From an uncultured Bacteroidales bacterium (GTDB lineage Bacteria > Bacteroidota > Bacteroidia > Bacteroidales > UBA932), in contig CANPZS010000003.1 in NCBI GenBank assembly GCA_947588835.1, positions 1-64,000 of the forward strand: a DNA stretch of 64,000 bases, in the 5' to 3' direction. Below are positions 1-9,529 of this stretch, piece after piece. Made by a program: the position numbers and the translations under genes. Within the stretch, counting starts at the first letter, position 1. The number at the start of each line of letters is the position of its first letter. Below the pieces are notes generated by a model, which did no database searches, was not told where the DNA came from, and saw only the letters and a list, made by a program, of their open reading frames with translations.

Positions 1-144
1 AAAACCGATGATCAATCTTGAACGCGTCTATGATAATCAGTTGACCCTCTTTTGATTATTTTCATCGAACTCACGTTTAATAATTTTTATTCTCCTTATG
101 CCGCAGGCCCGCAGGCAAGTCGTGCACAGGCCCGCAGGCAAGCC

Positions 145-2199
145 CTATTGTTCAAACACGGCAGTGGCGAAAGAGCCGAGGACCAGCGTTTCGGCGCCGC
201 CGTCGTTTCTTATAGAGACGTCGCCGTTGAGTCCCACGCAATGCGACAGGTCGTCTCCCGCAAGGTCGAGAGTTATCGGCGCATTGCCGAAATTGTGCGT
301 CACGAGCATCCTGCCCGATCCGTCGCGCGCCGTCATGTACCACACCGCGGCCGCCTTGTCGGCCGTGTTGGAGTCATTATACCGCGCATGCCGCGTCATG
401 ACGCCATCCGCCAACGCGGGATAGGTGTTGCGCAGGCGCATGAAAGTGCGGTATACGTTGAGCAGCGAACCTTCGTCCGCCAACTGGGCCTCGACCGAGC
501 GGTCGGCATTGAGCATGTTTGCATCCACCTTGCCGCCGAGGCATTCGGTCGGCACGGTCCCGCTGCGCGTCCATTTCATGGGCGCCCGCACATACTCGTC
601 CCCGCCGGCCTTGCTGCCGTAATAGCCGAGTTCCTCGCCCTGATAGACATAGGGCTCTCCCCCGGCCGTAAGCAGCACGCAGGCGGCCAGCTTTTCTTTG
701 ACAAGGCTGCGTCCGAGGACTTCCCCGGCCCGGTCTTCGTCATGATTGGACAGCTTGGTAGGTTCGATGTAGTCGGCGCGGTTGGCCTTGTACTGGTCCT
801 GGTAGCCGAGTATGTCCTTGACGAAATAGCAGCCCGTATAATTGTTTATGGCCCATTCGAGCCGGTACCAGAAGGCGAATTCGAAAAGCGCCGGCAGGCC
901 ACGGTAATACGGGGCCACGTGGGAAACCTCGCCGTCCAGGACTTCTCCGACCATATAGATGTCGTCATCGTGCCCGGCGGCATGGTAAAGCTCGTTCACG
1001 GCGTCGTACCATTTGCTCAGGAACAGGGGATTTTCCGGGCCGTCCGCACGAGGATAGATGTGCTTCACGGCGTCGAGGCGGAATCCGTCCACGCCAAGGC
1101 TTATCCATTTGCCCGCAGAGGACACGAGTTCGCGGAACACGTCCGTATTCTCCGCTTCGGCTACGTCTCCGTAATTGAAATCCGGCATGCTGCGGTCGAA
1201 GACTCCCTGATATAGCAGGCTCCAATGTATGTCGGCCGCAGTCTTGTTGTCAAGGGCGAACGGAACGTCGAAACTGATGGCTGCCGTCGCAGACGCAGCG
1301 CCCCATTTCGTGCCGCCGTCCCAGGTAGTGTCGGACGTCCTGATGAGGAAGCCCCAGGAAGAATCGAAATCAAGGGTCAGCTCGTAGATGCCGGCGGAAG
1401 TTTCTTTGAAACGGGCGATCTGTCCTTCGCCGTACCAGATGAAAAAGTTCTCCGTACCGTCTTCGTCCGGAACGTCAGGATCTTCGTCAGTGCGGGACAC
1501 CGTCACCGTAGGCGCCGAAGGGTTTCTCCAGTCGAGCCGGAAATGCATCCGGCCCTTCACGGGAGCCCCGCGCCATTCGCCTGCATTGTACCCGCCCGTG
1601 CCGAGCATGGGGAACATCCCTTTCCTAACGTCGTTTTCGGGGTCGTCGGACAGCAGGTACCAGTCCCTGTACCTGCTGTCCGCGGACGACACGGCGTCAA
1701 TGAACCACGGGTTGTCCGAACCGGAATGGTTGAGCACATAGTCGAGATATATGCTTATCCCCTTTTCATGGGCGGCGGACACGAGGTTGGAGAAATCCGC
1801 CTCCGTGCCGAATCTGTCATTGACGGTGAAATAGTCGCTCACGCTATATCCGTGATAGGACGATGAAGGATGTATAGGGGAAAGCCAAATGGCGGACACC
1901 CCCATGTCGTCGAGATAGCCGAGGCGTTCCGTGATGCCGTTGAAATCGCCCCAGCCGTCCCCGTCGCTGTCGGCGAAAGAATATACAAGGAGCTGATAGG
2001 TGACGGACGCCCTTTTCTCTCCGTCGAACGCGGCCGGCGACGCTGTGACAGCTGTCTCCGTCACTGTTGGTCCGGACGGCTCTTCGCCGGGATTTTCGGG
2101 TTCAGGGGGCAGTTTAGGCTTTTCTCCGCAGGAAACTATGGACATGCCCGCGAAGAAGACGGCGGAAAGAAAGCAGATGAATGAAGGATGCCGTTTCAT
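145..2199 (-). CDS. GH13 alpha-amylase family lipoprotein (SusG-like)
   Basis: 684 aa ORF; lipobox-like N-terminus (SIVSCGEK); GH13 motifs (GVDGFRLDAVKHIY, VGEVLDG, LSNHDEDR); last gene of a Sus-like cluster. Confidence 0.93.
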   Translation of the reverse strand: MKRHPSFICFLSAVFFAGMSIVSCGEKPKLPPEPENPGEEPSGPTVTETAVTASPAAFDGEKRASVTYQLLVYSFADSDGDGWGDFNGITERLGYLDDMGVSAIWLSPIHPSSSYHGYSVSDYFTVNDRFGTEADFSNLVSAAHEKGISIYLDYVLNHSGSDNPWFIDAVSSADSRYRDWYLLSDDPENDVRKGMFPMLGTGGYNAGEWRGAPVKGRMHFRLDWRNPSAPTVTVSRTDEDPDVPDEDGTENFFIWYGEGQIARFKETSAGIYELTLDFDSSWGFLIRTSDTTWDGGTKWGAASATAAISFDVPFALDNKTAADIHWSLLYQGVFDRSMPDFNYGDVAEAENTDVFRELVSSAGKWISLGVDGFRLDAVKHIYPRADGPENPLFLSKWYDAVNELYHAAGHDDDIYMVGEVLDGEVSHVAPYYRGLPALFEFAFWYRLEWAINNYTGCYFVKDILGYQDQYKANRADYIEPTKLSNHDEDRAGEVLGRSLVKEKLAACVLLTAGGEPYVYQGEELGYYGSKAGGDEYVRAPMKWTRSGTVPTECLGGKVDANMLNADRSVEAQLADEGSLLNVYRTFMRLRNTYPALADGVMTRHARYNDSNTADKAAAVWYMTARDGSGRMLVTHNFGNAPITLDLAGDDLSHCVGLNGDVSIRNDGGAETLVLGSFATAVFEQ

Positions 2200-2237
2200 A
2201 AATCAGGTTTAAGGCACGGACAGTTCCAAAGACGAAA

Positions 2238-2278
2238 GAGGCTGACGCAAAAGTCGAAGCGACTTATCGGTCAGCCTC
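2238..2278 (-). terminator. Hairpin between the SusF-like and GH13 genes (terminator, attenuator or processing site)
   Basis: 9-bp arms GAGGCTGAC/GTCAGCCTC with an inner AGTCG..CGACT stem; T-rich on the minus strand downstream. Confidence 0.6.
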
Positions 2279-2303
2279 CCCATCGTTGGAAAATGCGTGC
2301 GGA

Positions 2304-3671
2304 TTATTGTTTTGTCATCGTGCAATGGCTGTCGCCGTCATAAGTCGGATACAGCACTATGGTGTAGGTTCCGGCCTCGGTGACGCTCAGGTTGGGGCCG
2401 CCCTGCGACAGTGATTCAAGACTGCCGCCGAAATCGAAGTCCCAGCCATGATTGACGCGGAACTTGAATTCTCCGGGCACGAACTCTCCGGTGTAGCTGA
2501 AAGTCTTCGTCTCCGGATCGTAGGTCATGTCGACATCTGTCTCCCAGCCACCAACGGCAGGCCCGATAAGGCTGAACGTCTCCACTTTGGTAAGCGTGTA
2601 CTTCAGATCGGCAAGATTGGCCTCGATGTGGTAGAATCCGGCCTCGTCGGCGCTCAGATTGCCGCCGTTGGCGTCAAGAGCGTCCTCGGCGCTTCCCTTG
2701 CCGTATGCCGGCTCGTTCCAATTCTGCGCCGTAGAGAATTTGAATTCCCCGTCGAGGGCCATGTAGCCGGTGTATACACCGTCGAACTTGGCTCCGCGCA
2801 GTGCGGGGGCAGATTCGATGGCCCAGCCCTGATGGTTGCCCGGAACATAGAGGAACTCGCGGAATTCGAGCTTGGTGATCTCGTAGGTGTAGTCCATCAT
2901 GTTTATCGAGAACCTGTATATGCCGGCAGCCTCTATCTTGCCTGCCTGCGCGTTGTCAGAGACGAGATTGCCTTTGAGACTCGTGTCCCCGTCGACGGCT
3001 ACGCCGAGAATGGAGGCCTCGCCCACGGGATCCCAGGACTCGGCGTCGTGGTTCTCCTTGGGAGCGATCTTCCAGTAGCATGGCGCCGTCGTCACCTCGC
3101 AGGTAACGGTGAATACGGGATTGTCGTACACGTCCCCGCCGCCGTTGCTGAACTTGACGTCGCCGGCCAGATTCCATTCGTTCATGTCGCCGAGCAGGTA
3201 ATATCCTTCGGAAATGAACGGGGCCGAAAGCGTCGCGGTGACGGTGGTCGCGCCAGTCTTTTTATATGCCACGCCGTCAATGACCGCCACGGCCTCGACT
3301 GCGGCGCTCATGACATGCTCCACCGGCCTCTTGCCGTAGAGGTTCTCTATGGCGGTCCTCAGAGCGGCGGCCTCCACGTTGCCTGAAGCGTCGGCTACAA
3401 GGCTTTCGGCGCCCGCGCTTTCTGGATCCGACAACGTGACTCCGTACGTGACGGAGGAAAGGCCCTCCGCCGAGATTGAAGGCACGATAATCTGCACCGT
3501 CTCACCGGACACGGCATTGAAATCGATGCTGGAGGCAGCGGCGACGCTGAACGATATTTCCACCGGGGCCGCATCCTCCGGATTGGGCTCCAGCTGGGCC
3601 CAGTCGGTGAAATCCTCGGTACATCCTCCGGCCAGGAGGGCGACCGCAATCGTATATAATAACTTTTTCAT
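2304..3671 (-). CDS. SusE/SusF-like starch-binding outer-membrane lipoprotein
   Basis: MKKLLYTIAVALLAGGCTEDF lipobox; repeated starch-binding-type modules (YYLLGDMNEWNL, FLYVPGNHQGW); ORF opens at 3680, ATG at 3671 preferred. Confidence 0.85.
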   Translation of the reverse strand: MKKLLYTIAVALLAGGCTEDFTDWAQLEPNPEDAAPVEISFSVAAASSIDFNAVSGETVQIIVPSISAEGLSSVTYGVTLSDPESAGAESLVADASGNVEAAALRTAIENLYGKRPVEHVMSAAVEAVAVIDGVAYKKTGATTVTATLSAPFISEGYYLLGDMNEWNLAGDVKFSNGGGDVYDNPVFTVTCEVTTAPCYWKIAPKENHDAESWDPVGEASILGVAVDGDTSLKGNLVSDNAQAGKIEAAGIYRFSINMMDYTYEITKLEFREFLYVPGNHQGWAIESAPALRGAKFDGVYTGYMALDGEFKFSTAQNWNEPAYGKGSAEDALDANGGNLSADEAGFYHIEANLADLKYTLTKVETFSLIGPAVGGWETDVDMTYDPETKTFSYTGEFVPGEFKFRVNHGWDFDFGGSLESLSQGGPNLSVTEAGTYTIVLYPTYDGDSHCTMTKQ

Positions 3672-3679
3672 ATCTGTCA

Positions 3680-4858
3680 TTATTTGTTGATGAATATGTA
3701 GGCCCCGGTTATGTCATTGAGTATGACATGATAGCTGCCGGCGGGCACGACAATGTTGGGTCCGCCGGTTGTGCCATATCCGTAAGGGAAGGTATCGGCG
3801 CCCCAGTTGGTGCTCCATCCCGCGTTGGTGAACTTGACCTCGGAATCCGCTTCCAGCGTGAGATCGAAATACCAATCATGGTTGACAGCTCCTGCAAAGG
3901 TGTGGACTGGATGCAAGGGATTGTTGCCGGCGGACCACTCGTCGAAACCACCGGTGATGAAAAGTTCGCCGTCACCGAACGTGGCGGGATCGCCTTCGTA
4001 CGGCGTGATCGTCAGGACATCGTTCTTGGTGTCGAGCTCGACCGTGTAATAGCCGTTGGACGGCACAACGATGTTGTTGGAGCCGCCGTCGTTCTTGACA
4101 TAGCCGCCGTCTCCCTGGCCCCACTGGTCATCCCATCCGCCGGGCACGCGCACGAGCTTGAAGCCGTCCGTGGTAAGGTATCCGGTATAGGTAATGACGC
4201 CGGTGCCGTCGTTCGGATCATAGGTCTCGCCGGCTTTCGGGAACATAGGCGTTATCGAAGAGCCGATGGCACTGCCCCATCCACCGTCACCGATGCAGGC
4301 ACCGATCAGGTACCATATCTGCGGCGGGGCGGCGGTCAATGCGATATAATACGGAATGCTCGTGAAGGTCACTTCATTGGAAAATACGTCTTCGGCTCCG
4401 TTGAGTACCGACTTCACGCGGACATGCACCGTCTGCTCCGCAGGCACGCCGTCCTCATCCCACCCGCCGAGCACGCATACGGCACGGGCGAAATCGGCGC
4501 CGCTTACCGCCGCGGTGGTGGTCGTCACGGGATCGAATTCATAATAGTCCGCCGTCAACGAGCCGCTTTCGTCCGCCGAAGCTTCCTTGTAGGAGACGGA
4601 ATAGGACCCATTGAGGGACACCTGCACGCTATAGGTGGATACCACGGGGAATCCGCCGTAATCCGGTACGCCCCAGTCGAATACGAGACTTTCCGTATTG
4701 GCCAGATCCACCGCCTGGGACACGAACGCCGGCGAAGCGAGCGTGAAAGACTCCGGCTGCATAAGCGTCGGATTGGAAGAATTGTCATCCGAGCATGCGG
4801 CGGACAGGAATGCCGCGCCGAGCATAATGAACGCTGACTTTAATATTCTTGTTTTCAT
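3680..4858 (-). CDS. SusE-like outer-membrane lipoprotein
   Basis: Lipobox FLSAACSDD; SusE-like N-terminal domain followed by repeated carbohydrate-binding-like modules; between the SusD and SusF-like genes. Confidence 0.83.
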   Translation of the reverse strand: MKTRILKSAFIMLGAAFLSAACSDDNSSNPTLMQPESFTLASPAFVSQAVDLANTESLVFDWGVPDYGGFPVVSTYSVQVSLNGSYSVSYKEASADESGSLTADYYEFDPVTTTTAAVSGADFARAVCVLGGWDEDGVPAEQTVHVRVKSVLNGAEDVFSNEVTFTSIPYYIALTAAPPQIWYLIGACIGDGGWGSAIGSSITPMFPKAGETYDPNDGTGVITYTGYLTTDGFKLVRVPGGWDDQWGQGDGGYVKNDGGSNNIVVPSNGYYTVELDTKNDVLTITPYEGDPATFGDGELFITGGFDEWSAGNNPLHPVHTFAGAVNHDWYFDLTLEADSEVKFTNAGWSTNWGADTFPYGYGTTGGPNIVVPAGSYHVILNDITGAYIFINK

Positions 4859-4876
4859 ATCAGATGTCATTTAATA

Positions 4877-6463
4877 TCAATAACCGGGATTCTGCACCAG
4901 ATTTTCGTTGGCGGTAAGATCCGAAGTGGGTATCGCGAAAATGTTCCGGGTGGCGGGGAAGTTCGTTCCTTCATATACGCCGCCTTTCCATCTCCACGTA
5001 TAGCTGGACCCGCCGAATTTTCCGAAACGGATCAGGTCCATCCTGCGCCTGCCCTCGAAGAAGAATTCGCGGCTCCATTCGTCGCATATTTCGTCAAGGG
5101 TCCAGGACACTTTCGCGGGGGCGTTGGCCCGGGCACGCAGTTCGTTAAGATACGAGATGCCCTCGGACGTAACGGTGCCGCCGTTCTGGCGTGCGGTGGC
5201 TTCGGCATAGGTGAGCCATGCCTCCGCGGCGCGCATGATGAAGAAGTCAGTATCAACGTACTGGTTGTGATGTCCGGCCGAACGGTCGGTATAGATGTTG
5301 TTGAATTTGGCGACCGCGAAACCGTCCGTGTACGTGCCGACGTCTTCGTTGTCAAGCTTTCTGCCTACGCCGTAGAACAATGCCCTGTCATCGCCGGCGG
5401 CACTGACCATGCCGTCCACGTCGGCCTCGGGAGCATTTCCGTTGGGGAAGAACTTGTTGACGAGGTCAGGACGCGCCCTGTTGCCGTTCCAGCTTTCGGA
5501 AGTTCCCGTAGGGAAATCGCCGCCCGCCGTCGAAGCGATGAGGAACAGCGAAGCTCCCCAGCTCGCGGTCTTGAGACCGTCCTGCAGGATGGGGAACACG
5601 GCCTCCACGGTGGCGGAAGACTCGCCGTTGTCGCCCATGAACAGCATCTGGTAAGCGCTGAAGCCGTTGCGGCCTGCGGTGTTGAGCCCGTAAGGGGAAT
5701 CGATGACCTTCTTGGCGTAGGTCGCGGCATCACTCCAGCGGGCCGTGCCCGTATAGACCTCGGCGTTGAGATACAGACGTGCAAGGAGGAGCCAGTCGGC
5801 GGCCCTGTCCACGCGGCCGTAGCCGCCATCGGCCGAAGTCTTCACCTTCGGTTCGGAAAGCTCAGGCTCTATTTCAAGAAGTTCCTGCTCGATGAACTGG
5901 AATACGTCGGCGCGGCTGGCCTGCTCGGGCTTGCCGGAGATGATGGCCGTCACGAACGGGATGTTGCCGAATGCGTCCATGGCCAGATAATAGTGGAATG
6001 CGCGCAGGAAACGTATTTCGGCAGTCTTTACGGCGTCTGCGTCGGCAGCCACCTCAAGATAGTGGTTGCAATAGGTGATGGCCGTATAAAGCCGGTAGTA
6101 CAGACCGCGGAGCATCGGGTGGCTCGCATCGTAGGAATTGAAGCAGAAAGCGGAAATGCCTTCGTCGCCCCATCCGCATATCGCTTCGTCGGTGGTGAGC
6201 TCATTCGAGTTCCAATACTGGCGGACATAGCCGCTGGTGCCGCCGTCGATGCCCTCCACGTCGACGTTGCCGTCGCCTGAAGAATTTCCCGCCATCGCCA
6301 TGGTGCCGTAGCACTTGTTGAACAGGTAGTCGGGATCATCCAAAAGGGCCAGGTTCGGATCGATGGGCGTAACGTTCAGATCATTCACGCATGCGGTGAA
6401 GCCGAATACCATGAGGGCCCCCGCAAATATAGATGTGATATAACGTTTCATTGTTCTGTTCAT
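4877..6463 (-). CDS. susD: RagB/SusD family nutrient-binding lipoprotein
   Basis: Lipobox FTACVNDLNV; SusD-type C-terminus (EFFFEGRRRMDLIRFGKF); directly downstream of SusC. Confidence 0.94.
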   Translation of the reverse strand: MNRTMKRYITSIFAGALMVFGFTACVNDLNVTPIDPNLALLDDPDYLFNKCYGTMAMAGNSSGDGNVDVEGIDGGTSGYVRQYWNSNELTTDEAICGWGDEGISAFCFNSYDASHPMLRGLYYRLYTAITYCNHYLEVAADADAVKTAEIRFLRAFHYYLAMDAFGNIPFVTAIISGKPEQASRADVFQFIEQELLEIEPELSEPKVKTSADGGYGRVDRAADWLLLARLYLNAEVYTGTARWSDAATYAKKVIDSPYGLNTAGRNGFSAYQMLFMGDNGESSATVEAVFPILQDGLKTASWGASLFLIASTAGGDFPTGTSESWNGNRARPDLVNKFFPNGNAPEADVDGMVSAAGDDRALFYGVGRKLDNEDVGTYTDGFAVAKFNNIYTDRSAGHHNQYVDTDFFIMRAAEAWLTYAEATARQNGGTVTSEGISYLNELRARANAPAKVSWTLDEICDEWSREFFFEGRRRMDLIRFGKFGGSSYTWRWKGGVYEGTNFPATRNIFAIPTSDLTANENLVQNPGY

Positions 6464-6469
6464 TTTAAA

Positions 6470-9400
6470 TTAAAAGTTCAGGCTAAGTCCGAGGATGAAC
6501 GAAATCGGCCTCGGATAGAGATTGTTGTCGATTCCTCCGAACACTTCAGGATCGATGCCGTCGTATTTGGTGATGGTAAACACGTTGGAGGCGGTACCGT
6601 AGATACGCCCTGCAAGGCCTTTGTACTTGTCGGTCTTGAAAAGATTCTCGAAGCTGTAGCCGAGGGTGATGTTGTCGCACTTGAGGAAGGAGCCGTTCTT
6701 TACGAAATAGTCCGAAAGAACCCAGTCATAAGTCTGCCAGTTCTTGGCAAGGACGGCGGTGGGACGGTTGGAAAGATAGCTTCCGAGAGCCCATATCTCG
6801 CTTGAACTTATGTTGCTCGCTCCGGCATATACGTCGTTGTAGACATAGTTGCCGAGGCTGAGGCGGAACGACATGCCGAAGTCCCAGTTCTTGTATTCCA
6901 GGCGTGAGGACAGGCCCATCGTGACGGGAGCCATGGGGCTCTTATAGAAATACTTGTCGCTCTCGTTTATCTGGCCGTCGCCGTTGCGGTCCACCACTAC
7001 GCCCTCGAGGGGAACTCCGTTCTTGTCGTATACCTGCTGATATACGTAGAACGAGCTGGCCGGATGCCCTACGGCATGGGCCTGAGCCGTGTTGCCGGTA
7101 CCGGAAGATATGCCGCCGGTCGGCACGTAATAATCCGGATCACCCCCCCCGTTGAGGTCGGTGATCTCGTTCACGTTGTAGGTGGCGTTGTAGCTGAGTG
7201 TCCAGAACCAGTCGTCGGTCTGGAGCACCTTGTAGTCGAGAGTCAGTTCCGCACCGCGGTTCCGCAGGGAGCCGATGTTGGTCGTTACCTGATTCTTGAA
7301 ATTGGAGCCGGCCGCCACATACGCCGTATTGAGCAGGTCGGTGGTCTTCCTGTCGTAAAGGTCGACGCTGCCGGTGAGGCGGTCGTTCATGAAACCGAAG
7401 TCCAGGCCGATGTTGGCCGTCGTGGTGGTCTCCCACCTGAGGTTGGCGTCATAGGCCATAGGACGGTACATCTGGCCGTCTCCCGTGACGGGATATTTGG
7501 TGTCGGTGCCGGTGGCGGCCTCATAGATGGCGAAATAGTTATAGTCGCCGATGCCGTCCTGCTGTCCGGTCTGTCCCCATCCGAGACGGAGCTTGAGATC
7601 GCTCAGCACGTCCACGTTCTTGAGGAAGCTTTCCTCCTTCACTTTCCATGCGAACGCGAAGGACGGGAAAAGCGACCAGTGCTGACGGAAACGCGAAGAT
7701 CCGTCGTAACGCACCGTGGCGGTAAGCAGATAGCGGTCGAGGAGGGAGTAGTTGGCGCGGCCGAAGAACGACACGAGATAATTCTCGGTCCTGTAGTTAT
7801 AAGGCACGTGGGCCGTCTCCTGTCCGCGCAGGGCGGGATCGTTGTTGGTCTGTGGATAGTATCCGTTATAATCGTTGTACTGCTTTCTCCAGAAATGCTG
7901 CCACTCGTAGCCGACCATTGCGTCCACATGGTGGATCTCCTTGAAATCCTTATTGTACTGGACATAGGTGTTGAAGGAGAGGTTGCGCTTGGTAATCTCG
8001 TCGTAGCCGTAGCTTCCGTAATAGATGGCGAGAGGGGAAGTGGGCTGCACATTGGTGTCCTGCCGGCCGTAGGAGAGGTCGGCGCCGGCGGTCATGTGTA
8101 TTCTCAGGTCCTCGAATCCGTGCACCTTGTAATCCACCTCGGCGCTTCCTATGACCGAACGGCTTTTGGCCTTGTCGGACCTCAGGTCGAGCATGGCGAC
8201 GGGGTTGTTGGTACCGTTGCGGTTCAGGGTGTTGGGCCAGCTGGAGTCATTGAGGGCGGAACCGTCCAGTTTCCATGCGAAATAGCCGCCGAAGTTGTCA
8301 CGGTCGGGAGAAACGGTGTCGTAGACGCTCTGAGTAGGGTCCATCCTGACCGCTGCGCCGATGGCGCCGGTGTCGGCATAGGAGCTCCACGCATACATGC
8401 CCTTCGCGCTGAGATTCACGCTGAGGTGGTCATCGAGGAACGTAGGGTTCAGGTTCAATGAAACGGTCGCACGCTTGAAGTCGGTGGTCTTGAGAATACC
8501 GGACTCGTCTGTGAAGCCGAGGGACACGCGGTAAGGCAGGTGTTTGGTGGCGCCGGTCAGAGTGACGCTATGGTCGTGGCTGAACGCCTTGCGGTAGATA
8601 AGATCCTGCCAGTTTGTATTGGCCGTGCCGAGCGCCCTCGTGGCGTCATGGTCGGGACCGTACATCTCGGTGACGAACTGGCGGAACTGGTCGCCGTCCA
8701 TGACCTCGATGGTCTTCTTCTTCATGCTGAGGGTGGCGCTGCCGTTATAGGAAACGGCAGGAGCCTGATTCATGCGGCCTTTCTTAGTGGTGATGATGAT
8801 GACGCCGTTGGATCCGCGCGATCCGTAGATGGCCGTCGCAGAGGCATCCTTGAGCACGTTGAAGCTCTCGATGTCCTGCGGGTTCACCATGGAGAGTCCG
8901 TTGGAGAGGCCTTTGACGCCCACGTTGTCCATGGCGATGCCGTCAATGACGATGAGAGGCTCGTTGCTGGCGTTGAGGGACGAGCCGCCGCGGATACGGA
9001 TGGTCGAGCCGCCGCCCGGGGAACCGCCGCCGCTCGTGACATTGACGCCGGCCACCTTGCCGGAGAGCAGGTCCTGAGGGTTGACGATGACGCCCTTGTT
9101 CTTGGTATCGGGCTTGAGGGCCGTCACTGAACCGGTAAGGTCATTCTTCTTCACCGTACCGTAACCGATGACCACCACGTCGTCAAGGAATTCGGTATCC
9201 TCGACGAGGACGACGGTGGCCGGAACGGCCGAAGCGCGGAAAGTCTGCGTTACATAGCCGATACAGCTGATTTCCACCACCGCATCGGCACTTGAAACTG
9301 TCAGGATGAAGTCTCCGTCGAGGCCCGTAGACGCCCCGTTGGTCGTACCCTGTTCGAAAACAGTCGCCCCGACCACGGGACCGATGGCATCAACGACGAC

Positions 9401-9493
9401 TCCTTTTACCTGTACTCCGCTCTGAGCGGATACGGCAAGACCGGCGATGCAGAACAGCACCGCGGTCATCATAGCAGTCATAATCTTTTTCAT
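6470..9493 (-). CDS. susC: SusC/RagA family TonB-linked outer-membrane protein
   Basis: CarboxypepD_reg-like domain, VIGYGTVKKNDLTGSV, plug GGSSLNASNEPLIVIDGIAMDN, C-terminal aromatic SLNF. Confidence 0.96.
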   Translation of the reverse strand: MKKIMTAMMTAVLFCIAGLAVSAQSGVQVKGVVVDAIGPVVGATVFEQGTTNGASTGLDGDFILTVSSADAVVEISCIGYVTQTFRASAVPATVVLVEDTEFLDDVVVIGYGTVKKNDLTGSVTALKPDTKNKGVIVNPQDLLSGKVAGVNVTSGGGSPGGGSTIRIRGGSSLNASNEPLIVIDGIAMDNVGVKGLSNGLSMVNPQDIESFNVLKDASATAIYGSRGSNGVIIITTKKGRMNQAPAVSYNGSATLSMKKKTIEVMDGDQFRQFVTEMYGPDHDATRALGTANTNWQDLIYRKAFSHDHSVTLTGATKHLPYRVSLGFTDESGILKTTDFKRATVSLNLNPTFLDDHLSVNLSAKGMYAWSSYADTGAIGAAVRMDPTQSVYDTVSPDRDNFGGYFAWKLDGSALNDSSWPNTLNRNGTNNPVAMLDLRSDKAKSRSVIGSAEVDYKVHGFEDLRIHMTAGADLSYGRQDTNVQPTSPLAIYYGSYGYDEITKRNLSFNTYVQYNKDFKEIHHVDAMVGYEWQHFWRKQYNDYNGYYPQTNNDPALRGQETAHVPYNYRTENYLVSFFGRANYSLLDRYLLTATVRYDGSSRFRQHWSLFPSFAFAWKVKEESFLKNVDVLSDLKLRLGWGQTGQQDGIGDYNYFAIYEAATGTDTKYPVTGDGQMYRPMAYDANLRWETTTTANIGLDFGFMNDRLTGSVDLYDRKTTDLLNTAYVAAGSNFKNQVTTNIGSLRNRGAELTLDYKVLQTDDWFWTLSYNATYNVNEITDLNGGGDPDYYVPTGGISSGTGNTAQAHAVGHPASSFYVYQQVYDKNGVPLEGVVVDRNGDGQINESDKYFYKSPMAPVTMGLSSRLEYKNWDFGMSFRLSLGNYVYNDVYAGASNISSSEIWALGSYLSNRPTAVLAKNWQTYDWVLSDYFVKNGSFLKCDNITLGYSFENLFKTDKYKGLAGRIYGTASNVFTITKYDGIDPEVFGGIDNNLYPRPISFILGLSLNF

Positions 9494-9529
9494 TATCTGA
9501 TATTTGGTTATTTAAACTAACGTACAACG

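Noticed and set aside
7064-8461. 465-aa plus-strand ORF opposite susC (and similar ORFs at 3728-4837, 5267-6280, 13409-14656, 22278-23558, 24435-25898, 31369-32550, 34247-35506)
   Set aside because: All lie antisense to strongly supported genes and show no domain motifs.
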